The notes under the pieces: generated by a model
The model's input: only the letters and a program-made list of their open reading frames with translations
The model's database searches: none
Told to the model about the DNA's origin: nothing
Shown here: positions 10,859 through 22,300 of the stretch, one piece after another
How the letters are laid out: each line of letters starts with the position of its first letter
How positions within the stretch are numbered: the first letter of the stretch is position 1
Program-made: the position numbers and the translations under genes
Assembly (NCBI RefSeq): GCF_000346465.2
Contig: NC_034010.1
Span: 118,232 to 182,231, forward strand
Length of the DNA stretch: 64,000 bases
Direction: 5' to 3'
From: Prunus persica
Lineage: Eukaryota > Streptophyta > Magnoliopsida > Rosales > Rosaceae

Positions 10859-11161
10859 CATTGAGGCATAAATTATTAAAATAAAGAAACCTTTTCAAAT
10901 TGCCACATAGGCGACAAACTTTAATTTGCTACTAGAGATACTCATTTCTCGACAGAACGTCAAAAAACCAAACTGGACTGGTTCCAGTGCCGATTTTACA
11001 CCTAAGAAAATCATCCAGCCCTACAAGCCTTATCCCAATCGAGTTTAGTTTAGTTTAGTATTTTTTTAAATAATCCAATTGTATAGGCTTTATTTTCAAA
11101 GCTTAGTTGAAGAGCCCAAATGCAAGCCCATCTCTTTTTTCCTTTCCCTTTTCTTTTTCCT

Positions 11162-11164
<3 letters not shown>

Positions 11165-11217
<53 letters not shown>
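11165..11217. repeat. (CT)n microsatellite
   Basis: About 52 bp of uninterrupted CT dinucleotides, adjoining the SINE-like unit downstream. Confidence 0.95.
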
Positions 11218-11221
<4 letters not shown>

Positions 11222-11300
11222 CTCACGCACACAGGGGTTCAAACCCCTCCCTTCCAAGTTCTGGAGTCACTTAACCACCACGCAAATCATCACCTGGTGA
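11218..11300 (-). repeat. tRNA-derived SINE with GA tail
   Basis: The minus strand reads TGGTTAAGTGACTCC (A box) and GGGGTTTGAACCCC (B box), then GTGTGTGCGTGAGTTTAAG and the GA run formed by the neighbouring microsatellite. SINE body plus simple-sequence tail is the usual plant arrangement. Confidence 0.55.
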
Positions 11301-11885
11301 TTATTACCTATGGAGTCTCATATTTAAAACTCTAGCAAGCTGTTTCTCAAAATAGAAATTAACATAATTACTTATTGTTCTATATTGTTGATCAATTACT
11401 TAATTACTTAATATCATTTATTTATTTCCTATTTAATCCATTTAATGTTATTGGTTATTTTATTATTCATTATAAGTAATTACATTACTCAATTCCCCTT
11501 CAAATTGTTATTTAATTACTTAAATCTCTATAATCATTTTTTTAAATTTCCTATTTAATTTTTCCTTGGATAACTTTATTTATGTTCTTAGTTAATTTTC
11601 AATCTTCACTATATTTTTTAGGGAGCTTCACTAATATACCCAAAATAGAGGCTAAAATTATAAATAAATAAACCCCTACATAGAATGCACTTTAGATTCA
11701 TACCCAAAATTCATTTACTACATAAGATATTGGTGTTGAAGTTCTTATAAATTACGTGACTGCCACTGATCAACTTAAAAGAAGCCCAAAAGAAAAAAAA
11801 ACTACCCAATTTTATAAATTTAAAAAAAAAGCCCAAACAATTCATTACAAACAAAACATCTTGAAAACCGTAGCTTTATTAACGC
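11301..11885. other. AT-rich intergenic sequence
   Basis: No gene or clear repeat seen; poly-A/T tracts only. Confidence 0.4.
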
Positions 11886-11950
11886 GTCATGTTGATTAAT
11901 GGTTGTAATATTTCACACCTTTACTGTCATGTTGATTAATGGCTGTAATG

Positions 11951-12315
11951 TTCCAGTCTAAGATAATAACACTGCTAGTTTCCTATGACATCCTATTTCT
12001 AATGCATGTCTACCCCTGTAATGTTCCAATCTAGGGTAATAACAATGCTAGTTTTCTATGATATCTTGTTTCTAATACATGTCTACCCATGTAATGTTCC
12101 AGTTTATGATAATAGCACTACTAGTTTCCTATGACATCGTAATAATAATGCATATCTACCCCTGTAATATTCCAGTCTAGGGTAATAATACTGCTAGTTT
12201 TCTATGACATCAAGTTTCTAATGCATGTCTGCCCCTGTAATGTTCCAGTCTATGATAATAACACTGCTAGTTGTCTATGACATCCTATTTCTAATGCATG
12301 TCTACCCCTGTAATG
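11951..12315. repeat. 73-bp minisatellite, 5 copies
   Basis: Units starting TTCCAGTCTA and containing TGCTAGTTT and AATGCATGTCTACCCCTG begin at 11951, 12024, 12097, 12170 and 12243, an exact 73-bp step with point differences. A related TGTCATGTTGATTAATG element occurs on both sides (11888, 11929, 12325). Confidence 0.9.
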
Positions 12316-12497
12316 TGTTTACTGTCATGTTGATTAATGTCTGTCATGTTGCTATTAATAATGCATGTCTACCAAAGAAAGGATGAAGAAAGAACAAACC
12401 AGGACAACTCAAAACAAGCTGAGCCCAGATTTTTTTTTAAAAACCCAAATAATTTATTTAAAATAAAAAATTCACGAAAACCAAGCAGAGGCTCTTC

Positions 12498-12690
12498 AAA
12501 GTACATTGTCAATACTATGTCAGAAGTACATTGTCAATACTAAGTCAGAAGTACATTGTCAATACTATGTCAGATGTACATTGTTAATAATATGTCATTG
12601 AACTATCTTGTTAATACTACTATGTCATAGAAGTACATTGTTAATACTCTGTCATAGAACTATCTTATTAATACTCTGTCATAGAAGTAC
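12498..12690. repeat. ~25-bp tandem repeats
   Basis: Imperfect units of AAGTACATTGTCAATACTATG recur with variants (AACTATCTTGTTAATACT). This is a second, shorter-period satellite close to the 73-bp array. Confidence 0.7.
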
Positions 12691-13027
12691 ATTGCTAAAC
12701 AAAAATGAGATCCATAACTGAAATAGTAACAAAAGATAAATCGATCATCAAAGCTTAAAATATATTCCAAAAATCAACTAAAATCAGAAGAGAAACACAT
12801 AATTAAAGCAAATAAGCCTTTTGAAAATCTTAAAATTGAATATGAAGGTTCGATTTGTGGGTTAGGCCAAAACCAACCCATTTGGCATGTGCATGGTTTC
12901 ATGCGGGCCCATCAAACCAGGTTGTGTGTGGAACCCACCACACCCTTAGGCAATTGTTTCCCTCTCCTCCAATTGTAATGTAACAATTGGTCGAGATTGG
13001 TTCATTTTAGAATCATTTTAATGTATA

Positions 13028-13316
13028 CTAGCCTCTCCGCACGCGCTTCAGAGCCTGCGAGAGGCTTTTTTTAAAAAACTTTAAATTTATTTTAGAATTA
13101 AAAAGATAATGGGTAGTGTTTCATAAAAATAGGATCTATTATCTGATTTTTCTTTTAATTCTAATTTTTTAATATGAAAAAGTGTGAACTTACCATATTA
13201 TCCTCATTTAATTAATGATTTCAATTCTTAATATTTGTATTAACCAAAGGCATTTTTTGGTATTTTGAATGTTTTGTCATTCTCTGTGTTTTTTGCTTTA
13301 TATATATATATATAGA
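13028..13316 (-). mobile_element. Helitron-like non-autonomous element 1
   Basis: On the minus strand it starts TCTATATATATATATA after an A. It ends with a hairpin (GCCTCTCGCA pairing with TGCGGAGAGGC) and CTAG followed by T. This is the Helitron pattern: 5' TC, 3' hairpin plus CTRR, insertion between A and T. Length is 289 bp, with no coding capacity. Confidence 0.6.
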
Positions 13317-13441
13317 TATAATCGGTCTCGTGTTTGATTTATTTATTTATTATTATTACAAGCAATATTGGAAAAATGATTATTTGAACACTGGACTTCA
13401 TGTTGTCCCAAAAAAAAAAATAGAGAACTTCATGTGCATGG

Positions 13442-14902
13442 TGTGGGGGTCTTTTTTCTCCCGGCAGCTGTAAATGGGCTGGGCTGCCAGAAAAGGGAAA
13501 TCACTGAAATTGCCCCCTGTGCCTGAGTTCGAAAATTAAGCCCCAAAAGCACTTCGAAAGGGCAGTAAAGCCTTAGGAAGTGTTCTGGTTACCTTCACCA
13601 ACAAAAATGATGGCTGCTTACAGGTGATTTATGCTTGCTTACAGATAAAGTTTTAGCTTAGCATGAGGAGATTGTGGCATGGGAGCAAGGTCAGCATGAG
13701 TTGAGCACCAAAGAGGAAAATAAGGCTTCCTAGGGAGAAATGGGAGTGTTTAAGATGAGGGAGACAAGGTTTGCAGGATGATCTTTGCTAAAAAAGGGGT
13801 AAAGGAAGGGCATTACTTCTTCCGGCAGCTTGACAGACTCTCAAAATAGTCTGTTAACAGAGAAGAACGAAGAAGAAGAGTGAATAGGGCTACTGGATTT
13901 TTTACAAGTAAGAGAGGAAGCTTGCTCTCTCAGCCTGGGTTGGTTTTTGCTAGGTGGAAGGGACCTCCTTTTATAGCTGCGGGAGACCTTCATTCCCCAA
14001 GAAACCCTAATGGTTTATTCCCCAACTTAGCAAGGTTTTCCTTTCCTTTTCCTTTCCTCTCTTGACTTTTCCTGTTTTAGTGAGATTTTTCTCTATCTAT
14101 TTGCACAAAATCAGGGATTTTGGAGCTCAAGGCCTCCTTTCCTGCGGCTGCTTCAGTAGAAGATTTCTACTTCCAGCCATTTTCTTCCTTTCTTTCTCAC
14201 TCTTTCCTATAACCAGTTTTGATAGGGAAGGAGTTGGGATGTGTATGTTGGTTTGAAGAGTGTCTCTCTTCCTGGCAGCTTGCATGTTAACACCCATTGG
14301 TTTCTCTGGTGTTTTGTTTTGGAACTTGATCCATTCCCATGTGCTGGCACTTCCCAATAACTCTGTTCAGTGAACCTGCAGACCTCTTCTACGTGGCTTC
14401 TACTTTTCTAGCAAAGGGCTGAGGCTTTTGTGGTTTATTGTGGAATTTTGTATGGGCTAAGGTACTTCATTTAAATAAGTGGGCTATTTAAACATTGGGC
14501 TTTTGGTTGGGCTATCCTTTGACTGGGCTAATTTTGGTTGGGTTATTTTGATTGAGTTATTTTCCCTTTTGTGCTCACCCACATGTTTGGGCCTAAGAAA
14601 TGGGCTTGGGTTCCGAGGCTCCCAAGCAACCCGGAACCTCCATTTCTTGACCCATAAATGGGCCTCATGACGACCTATTACCATCCATACCACAACCCAC
14701 TCAAGCAAGCCCCGGGCATCTTGCGTGGCTTGGGCCCACTTAAGCTTGTAGCATGGCATGTTGTTTATTTGCTTGGTGTGGCATGTGTATAAGCGCATAT
14801 GGCAAACTTTCGCGTGCCCCAAATTGGGTTTCTTCTCGGTAAGATATGGCATTGGGCTGAGAATTTATTTGGGCCGAAGCGTGGATTTTTTGGGCCTCAA
14901 CA
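13442..14902 (-). mobile_element. Gypsy-type solo LTR, duplication CATGG
   Basis: The 1461-bp block reads TGTTGAGGCCCAAAAAATCC on the minus strand and ends CCCCCACA. An exact CATGG duplication lies at 13437-13441 and 14903-14907, and the tandem copy near 15862 shows the matching empty site. It belongs to the same family as the LTR at 58927-60610, with shared segments throughout. No internal region adjoins it. Confidence 0.85.
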
Positions 14903-15158
14903 CATGGATAAACTACTCTTAACCAGTTGAGCTACAAGTTCCTTGTAGTTTTGAAAATCTTAAAACTGAACATGGCAGTTCAGTTTTTGGGCTAGGCCAA
15001 AAACCAACCCATCTAGCATGTGCATGGTTTCACGTGGGCCCATCAAACCAGGTTGTGTGTGGAACCCACCACACCCTTAGGCAATTGTTTCCCTCTCCTC
15101 TAATTGTAATGTAACAATTGGCCAAGATTGATTCCTCTTAGAATTATTTTAATGTATA

Positions 15159-15443
15159 CTAACCTCTCCGCAAGCGCTTCCACGCCTGTGAAAGGCTTTT
15201 TTTTTTAAAAAAAAGAAATTTATTTTATTTTAGAATTAAAAAAGATAATGGGTAATGTTCCATAAAAATAGGATCTATTATCTGATTTTTCTTTTAATTT
15301 TAATTTTTTTAATATGAAAAGGTGTGAACTTACCATATTATCCTTATTTAATTAATAATTTCAATTCTTAATGTTTGCATTAACTAATGACATTTCTGGT
15401 ATTTTAAATGTTTTACCATTTTTTACTTTTTACTTTATATATA
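15159..15443 (-). mobile_element. Helitron-like non-autonomous element 2
   Basis: This is a copy of element 1 in the second tandem unit. Its 3' terminus is changed (TTAG instead of CTAG), and its TATATATA 5' end abuts element 3. Confidence 0.5.
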
Positions 15444-15737
15444 CTAGCCCCTTAACACATGCTCACGCATGTGCCAATTGGTTTTCTTTTTCTTTTTTAT
15501 TTTATTTTTACAATTAATAAAAGATAACAGGGTAGTTATGTTCCATAAAAGTAGGACCTATTATCTTATTTTGTTTTTAATTTTAATTTTTTTAATATTA
15601 AAAAATATGAATTTACCATATTATCCTCATTTAATTAATAATGTCAATTCTTAATGTTTGAATTAACAAAGGGTATTTTCTGGTATTTTGAATGTTTTAC
15701 CATTCTCTGCCTTTTGCTTTATATATATAGATATAGA
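15444..15737 (-). mobile_element. Helitron-like non-autonomous element 3
   Basis: The minus strand starts TCTATATATATAAAGC (or six bases earlier) and ends with a clean hairpin, ACATGC-GTGA-GCATGT, then GTTAAGGGGCTAG|T. This is the clearest Helitron 3' end of the three. It is inserted directly at the 5' terminus of element 2. Confidence 0.65.
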
Positions 15738-15985
15738 TATAATCAGTCTCGGATTTGAATTTTTTTTTTAAATTTTAATACAAGCAATATTGGGAAAATG
15801 ATTATTTGAACACTGGACTTGTTGTCCCAAAAAAAAAAAAAACGGTGAACTTCATGTGCATGTGTAAACTACTCTTAACCATTTGAGTTACAAGCTCCTT
15901 ATAGTTTTGAAAATCTTAAAACTGAACATGGCAGTTCGGTTTGTGGGTTAGGCCAAAAACCAGCCCATCCGACCTGTGCCTAACC

Positions 15986-16325
15986 ATAGTTTTACCTTTC
16001 TGAATTTAGATCTTCCCATTGGAGACGCTGTCCTGTGTGTAATATCAGTGGGGGTAAAAGTTGGTATTGGTAACAGTACATGACAACAATATTGTTTTTC
16101 TCCTGCACATTACACTAATTGGAGGATAGAGGGTTAACTCCCAATTGCTCTTTCCTTTAGATTCAAGCAAAGCAAAAGAAAACTGCGAGACCATGATCTA
16201 AATTTCTATCATAGACCAAAAAATATATCTGAACATTCCATCTCTCAGAAGCAAAAGACAAATGGAAATATAACCGTCCGCTCCCAATCTTTGACCATGT
16301 GAATTTAGAAAGATATCAAGTAGCC
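15986..16325 (-). other. 3' flank / 3' UTR of the myosin gene
   Basis: No separate gene is seen between the repeats and the myosin stop codon. The first few hundred bases after the stop (reading minus) are the likely 3' UTR. A polyadenylation site was not assigned. Confidence 0.4.
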
Positions 16326-19300
16326 TCAATCCGTTTGTTGCAACAGGAAGTGGAAGTCAGATCTTTGTCGGAGGATGGCTGGCGGATTCATATCAGATAG
16401 GCTGATATCATCAAAGGATCTGCACATCTCTTCAATAGAGAAAGGTATGCTGCAAACCAATTTTGCAACGCTATCTTCAGTTAATTTTTACCACGCTAGA
16501 GAATCGGGGCTGAATTCAATACATTACCAGGTTTAGAAGTTAATGACTAGAATATTACCTGGAATCGACGTCGAGCAGGAAAGAATTATTGGGCATGTTG
16601 ATTGAATCCTCTGCCATCAACACTCTCATTTTGCCAATAACCTAATGCAACAAATCCCCGGAAAGAGAAACAATGGGATACATAGTTAACTGCGTATTCT
16701 AGCATGCTCATTACAAATCAATTTACTGAACACTCACTTCTGCAGATAATCCCTGCGCTCCGTATTTGTCATCCCAGAACATTGTTCCAATGCGATATAT
16801 TTGAGGGATGCTCAGTATCTGATTAATGAAGTGTAAACTAAATTAACAGGAAGTCCTCAGTTCGCTATATTGGAATTCTTTGATCATATTCCTTGTTCTC
16901 TTTCTGAAATAATGTTATAAAAGTTTGGCCAAAGAAAAAAAAGAACTTTTGCAGAACGGATTCAATCTCCAAAATGAAAATAAAAGATTAAAAGAAGTGA
17001 AGAGGAGAACTAAAATAAAGAATTTCTTTCATATGATATAAGACTGGTGGAGTTACCGAACACAATTCATTTGTGATTTCATCCACTGATTTCTGAGTTT
17101 TTTGGTGCAAAACCTGCATGAATGAAGAATACTTTCATAAAGCAATGTAAATTCCTTCACATAATTATTTAAGAAAGTAACAACGGAATATTGGGGTGAT
17201 GTAAGCTCAAGAAACAAACCAAAAATCCTACAGCCTGCCTTATGTGTTGAAGCTCTTCCAAGGATGATCCAGCAAACTGTAAAAGTAGAAAAGTAAATAA
17301 GTAAATAATTTTTCCTCATTTCCTCCTTATATTATTTTGTCAGCATTTGTTAGACCACAGACAGTTTTCTTGCCTGATCTGTTACTTTGAGACACCAGTT
17401 TTCCAATTCAAGCAAACCTGCTTTCAGAAATTCTCCATTGCTAAATGAGCAGCACTCACGACGAAGCAATAAGCTGCCACCAAGGATTTATTAAATTCAT
17501 TAGGACTAATGATGCATTGTAGCTAAACTTTGATCCTAGTCAAATGGTTAAAGCAATGAGTGGATATCAAACTTTGTTTACCTGTTAAAGAGCTGGACAT
17601 TGATGAATGAGAAAACTTGACTGAAGATTTTCCTTGCGATCATGGGAGAGACCTGAAGTTGCAGCAGTTAACTCTAGAAATTCTTTATACTGATTCATAT
17701 AATAGATGGACAAGAATCTTGAAAATTAAATTAAATTAAAGCTTACATTGTTCACAGACAAAATACCCAAGGTTTGATCTAACTTGTTGACAGTGCTTTG
17801 CCAGTGCATATTTGATGCCTGTTGTCGTGCTCTTATATTTGAATGTATAGTTTTAGATGAGCCTCTTATCGACCTGCCCCTTGCAGATCTTGGTGCCTGT
17901 TGATGTTAAATAAGAACTTTTTCATGGTTCAATCTGTCATGTCATATTCTCGGTTATACAAGATGCTCACCTGAATGCACAAATTCAAGAATGGGCTAAT
18001 CTCTTTCTTTAGACTATCACGGATGGTCCCATATATTTTCTCAACAAATGCAGTTAGATGTTGCTTGAACAATAATGCTGGGTACTTAGCCTCCACTTTT
18101 AATTGCTCATTTGGCTTTCCCATCGTTCCACTGTAGCCACTTGAAACTCCCGTGCTCATAGAAGATGAACGAAAACCCTGGCATGGTATTTCTTGCATTA
18201 CTGTGTCACATGGTTTTCAATATGCTAAAAAATTTGTGCGTGAAAGCTTACATGTGCCATTCTACCAAATATGGTAGCAGGAGTTCGGTTACGATATGAA
18301 GCTGTATTAGATGCACTGGCTGCCTTGAGCGTACTTTGTAGAAGAAATAGAAGGGTAGAAGTTGTTGAAAGCCAATATGCCAGATCACTGACAGTGTTTT
18401 GAGTCTTCAAGAACATTTCAAATTTCATATTGAGTTAATCAAATAGTATAAATACCCCATCCAACTGGTCAAGCTTAATGCATGTTGGTTGAAGGCTAAT
18501 ACCTCTATAATGGACCGAATTTTGTGAATGATCCTATCAAATACATTTGTTTTCTCTGCTTCAAAGGTTCTCCACTGAAGAAGTGCTCTGTACACAATAC
18601 AGGCAGTGACAGGCCTGTTCTTGTCAAATTGTCTATCTTCCACAAGACACTTAACAAGCACGTCAACACTTTCCTGTTTATAGTTGTAGCGAGTTATGGA
18701 AGAAGCTTTTTATTAATAATAATAATCTCAACTTTATAAATACCTGCTGCCTATCTGTGAGTGACCTTTGTCTACTAAGGTGAGACACTACAGGATCTGG
18801 CTCCTGAAAACATAATTTCATTATAGGTTGATGATAAGTTTATAACAGATGATAATTAAAGTATCTTATGATTATTTGAAATATTTCTGACAATAATTTA
18901 TTCTGGAAAGTTGGTAATACTTTGGTCCGAAGCTCTTCCCTTTTCCCGTTCCCATTCTCAAAAGGCTGTACCATCATAGAATGTCAAAGGAAGTAATTTT
19001 ACCGAAAAAGAAGATGAAAGAAGAAAAAGTTTCTTTTTTATCTTTTGGTATGGGAAGAAAAAGGTTATGCAAAGCACTATACCTTTACTTGTGGCTGAAA
19101 CCTCTCTGGAGTAGCTTTCTGCTCCATGACTAGAGTCTTGTTGCGGAGGAATTTATTCTCTGACTCCAAATCTGCGATCTTCCTCTTCAGGCTGGACAAA
19201 CATGAATACTTAGCATTGTACTCAATGGGTAGTTGGATATCTTTGTAACTTTGATGAAGTAATATTCCAGTTAAATATCCATTTATTTGGTGCTTCTACC

Positions 19301-22300
19301 ATAATAACCAGCTGTTTATGAGTATGATTCATTTAAAGGTCAAATTGTTCATATTTAGATTGAGCAACCATAATGAACTCAGTTGCTACGATAGAGCAAC
19401 CACTTGTATTTTTCTTCCATCATCTCCAAAACTGTTGTTCAAGCATAAGATAGAAAACATAGGTTTCTAAGATTCCACCTATCAATGAGGTGAAAACTTT
19501 TACTAGATTGCGCATTCTTACATTCTCATTTCTTCAGAGAAGTCCTCATTTGCTGATGCAACCAGAGCCTGTTGGCGGAGCACCTGATTTTCAGATTCGA
19601 GACTGGACAAGTTCAACTCTAACCTGATTAAGAAACAAGAGTTAGTCAACCCCAGTTTATGTTGATAGAGACATTCATGAAATTTCTTAGCTTTGATAAC
19701 AAAAATAAAAAAGCAAATATATGGGACTACCTTTCAATAGTTTCTTGAAGCTGTGTTGCTTTCAGCTGTGCTTCTTCTGCCTCTTTATGCCTTGCTTTAC
19801 TTTCTTTTTCAACTTGAGAGTAATTTTCTTCAAATCCCTCAATTTCCTTCTTCAGCTCAGTTAGCTCACCCTAACATTCATACCAATAATCAATATAACA
19901 CGTGCACATGCACCACACATGCACCCACTACATATGCTTTCTGCTTTTAATGCCTCTCTCTATCTATATATCTATTGATTTATCTTATTTATTTATCTTT
20001 TCATTGTACACCACTCTTTGGACCAAAAAGACGACATTGTTAGACATGAGCCCACAGGCTTAATTTTGGGCTTCTAAAAAAGATGTCCCTTCAAACCTAG
20101 TTGTTTCTACTGTGTGAATATTTCACAGGAATAGTTCATATATTCTTAATTCCACGATATACAATGGTTTGATAATTTTATTCTAAAGTTTATCATTCAG
20201 TTTATGCGAAATGAATCTTTGGAAGCTAAGTTGTACCGCATTACCTCTAGTTCCTCATTGTGATTTTTCAGAATTTCTAGCTTGGTGTTGTCCACAACTG
20301 GCACCTCTTTGATGACTGGTGGAGCTTGTTCAATAGCTAATTTTGCTGCTTCTTTCTCATGGATAATTGCGGCATGGGCTTCATCAATTTGTGTTTGCAT
20401 TTCATGCAAAGTATTTTGCAAATTTGCAATTTCTTTCCCTTTAGTTTCTTCAAGATCAATCTGCAAGTTGTTTGTAAATTATGTACAATCAACTTTATAT
20501 CCTCAGTGTCAAGGTTTGAAATTTCTCCAACCATTCCCTTGACTGGTAAATTTCAAACTCAACATGACTAGAGATGCTTCTATAAAAATGATCCAAGTTA
20601 CTGATTCCAAACATACCAAAACAATTGCAATACCATGGGTGTTTTTCATCATATCAATTAGTATTTTCTAAATATTAATGCATCAAAATTTTAGTGCTAA
20701 ATAGAACTAAGAGGCAGATACTTCTATTTGTTAACCAAATTGGAGGAGAATATATACCCTCAAGTGCTTTTCAAAGTCCAGTCGCCATGTTAGCTCTTCA
20801 ACACGCTTCTCCAGCATGTCCTTAGCTGCCTTGAGAGCTCCCGTTTCTCGTGCAGCCTGTATCAAGGAATTGTATTTATTTATTTATATCTTCCTGATTC
20901 CTTAATTTTGATAAATATGGTTTTCTTGACATAGTTCAATGCTAATAATAGGTGGGCAGTAAGTAGATTCTTCTTATAGAGAATTGAAGCTCACCATCCT
21001 AAGCTTTCTAAGCTCCTTCCTCGCTACCTTTGCTCTCCAGAGACATTGAAGAGTTAGAGTTGCCTTTCGCTGGTGTTTATATTCAGAAACAGCTTCAAAT
21101 CTTCTCCAATTAGTCTGTCGGAAGAAAGATTGACAGCATTCTAAAATTTATCAGCTTAAACTTATTTAATACAGAATGATTCTTCTCAGAAAATAAACTG
21201 ATCTCGGACATAAGTAGTACTATACTCCTTTATAATGCAGCATTTTCATAATTTTTCATAAAAAATTTGTAGGTTTTAGCTCACTCTATAATATATAAAT
21301 AATAGAGGTCTGATTATTTTCTGCACAATTCAATAGTATTATTCCTCTAATCCTGATACTGGAAATATTTTCCTAAGTTATCAATCAAGTTCTTCATAAG
21401 TATTCTTAAACTGCATTTCTTTATGTACTCTTAAGATTTACTTTTACATTTTTAAATATCCCACAAATGCCAAAAAAATTCTGTATGCATCGATAAAATT
21501 GAAGTTTCTGTAGATTGTCCAGTCCAAAGCATTTATGACCTGAATAATGTTTGCAGCCTTGGTTCTTTTCCTGTTTCGATGATCATTTCGGGCTGCCATA
21601 GCTCGTAAACCAGTTTGGATGACTATTGATACAGCCTGAAATTTTATGTAGGACTTCCTTGCTGTGTGAGCGCGTAGATGTTTTTGTATACGTATTGAAG
21701 CAGCTTCCTTCCTTATCTGTTCATACATCTTACGTGCAAGTTGTCCTGTTTGTGGAAGTGTGAGATAAACACCATGTCATTCCAACTTTCAAATTGTCAC
21801 TCCATTATTACCTCTCCAAAGTTTCTGCATGTGAATAGCAGCCCTTCGCACGGCAATGAACTCCTTTCTGGTTAGATGTGTTCGGATTTGCCTTTGAATA
21901 CATCTGGCAGAATCAGCCAAAACTTTCGTTCTTCGTGCATCTAATTCAGCCATCTGACCAGCTCTAAGAAACACCTTTGATTTTCCAATCTGCAATACAA
22001 CATTGGTGGGGAACTTGTGCATAACACGAACAAAGTTTAGGGGACAATGAACACTAATGCGTCTTATTTTCACACCATAGTTTGATGTCTAAACAAACCT
22101 GATATCCCTTCAGGCCCATCCTGTCACATATGGCAATACATGCTGATTTTTCATCAGATCTGCACAGGCAAAGCAAGTAACCATCAAGGTAGTGAATGCA
22201 TTAGATGATCATCTCTTGTGGCATTACTATACGCTCTAGATAAACAGTCACTTATATCCAGATACGTGAGTTTTGTTAAACAACTACTGAACCTCAGAGG

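Larger units (their letters stand above)
12819..15985. repeat. Tandem ~663-bp unit, two copies plus a partial third
   Basis: The unit starting TTTTGAAAATCTTAAAA begins at 12819, 14949 and 15905. Raw spacings are 2130 and 956 bp. Subtracting the solo LTR with its duplication (1466 bp) from the first, and the extra Helitron-like element (294 bp) from the second, leaves 664 and 662 bp. Each unit contains the GGCAATTGTTTCCCTCTCCTC block, a Helitron-like element and a tail with GTTGTCCC. Confidence 0.8.

Noticed and set aside
11951..12315. Possible CRISPR-like array
   Set aside because: Units are contiguous 73-bp tandem repeats without unique spacers, in a plant nuclear context.
14885..14940. Possible tRNA gene (TAGCTCAACTGGTTAAGAG on minus strand)
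   Set aside because: Only an A-box-like half is present, and no anticodon arm or T arm can be drawn.
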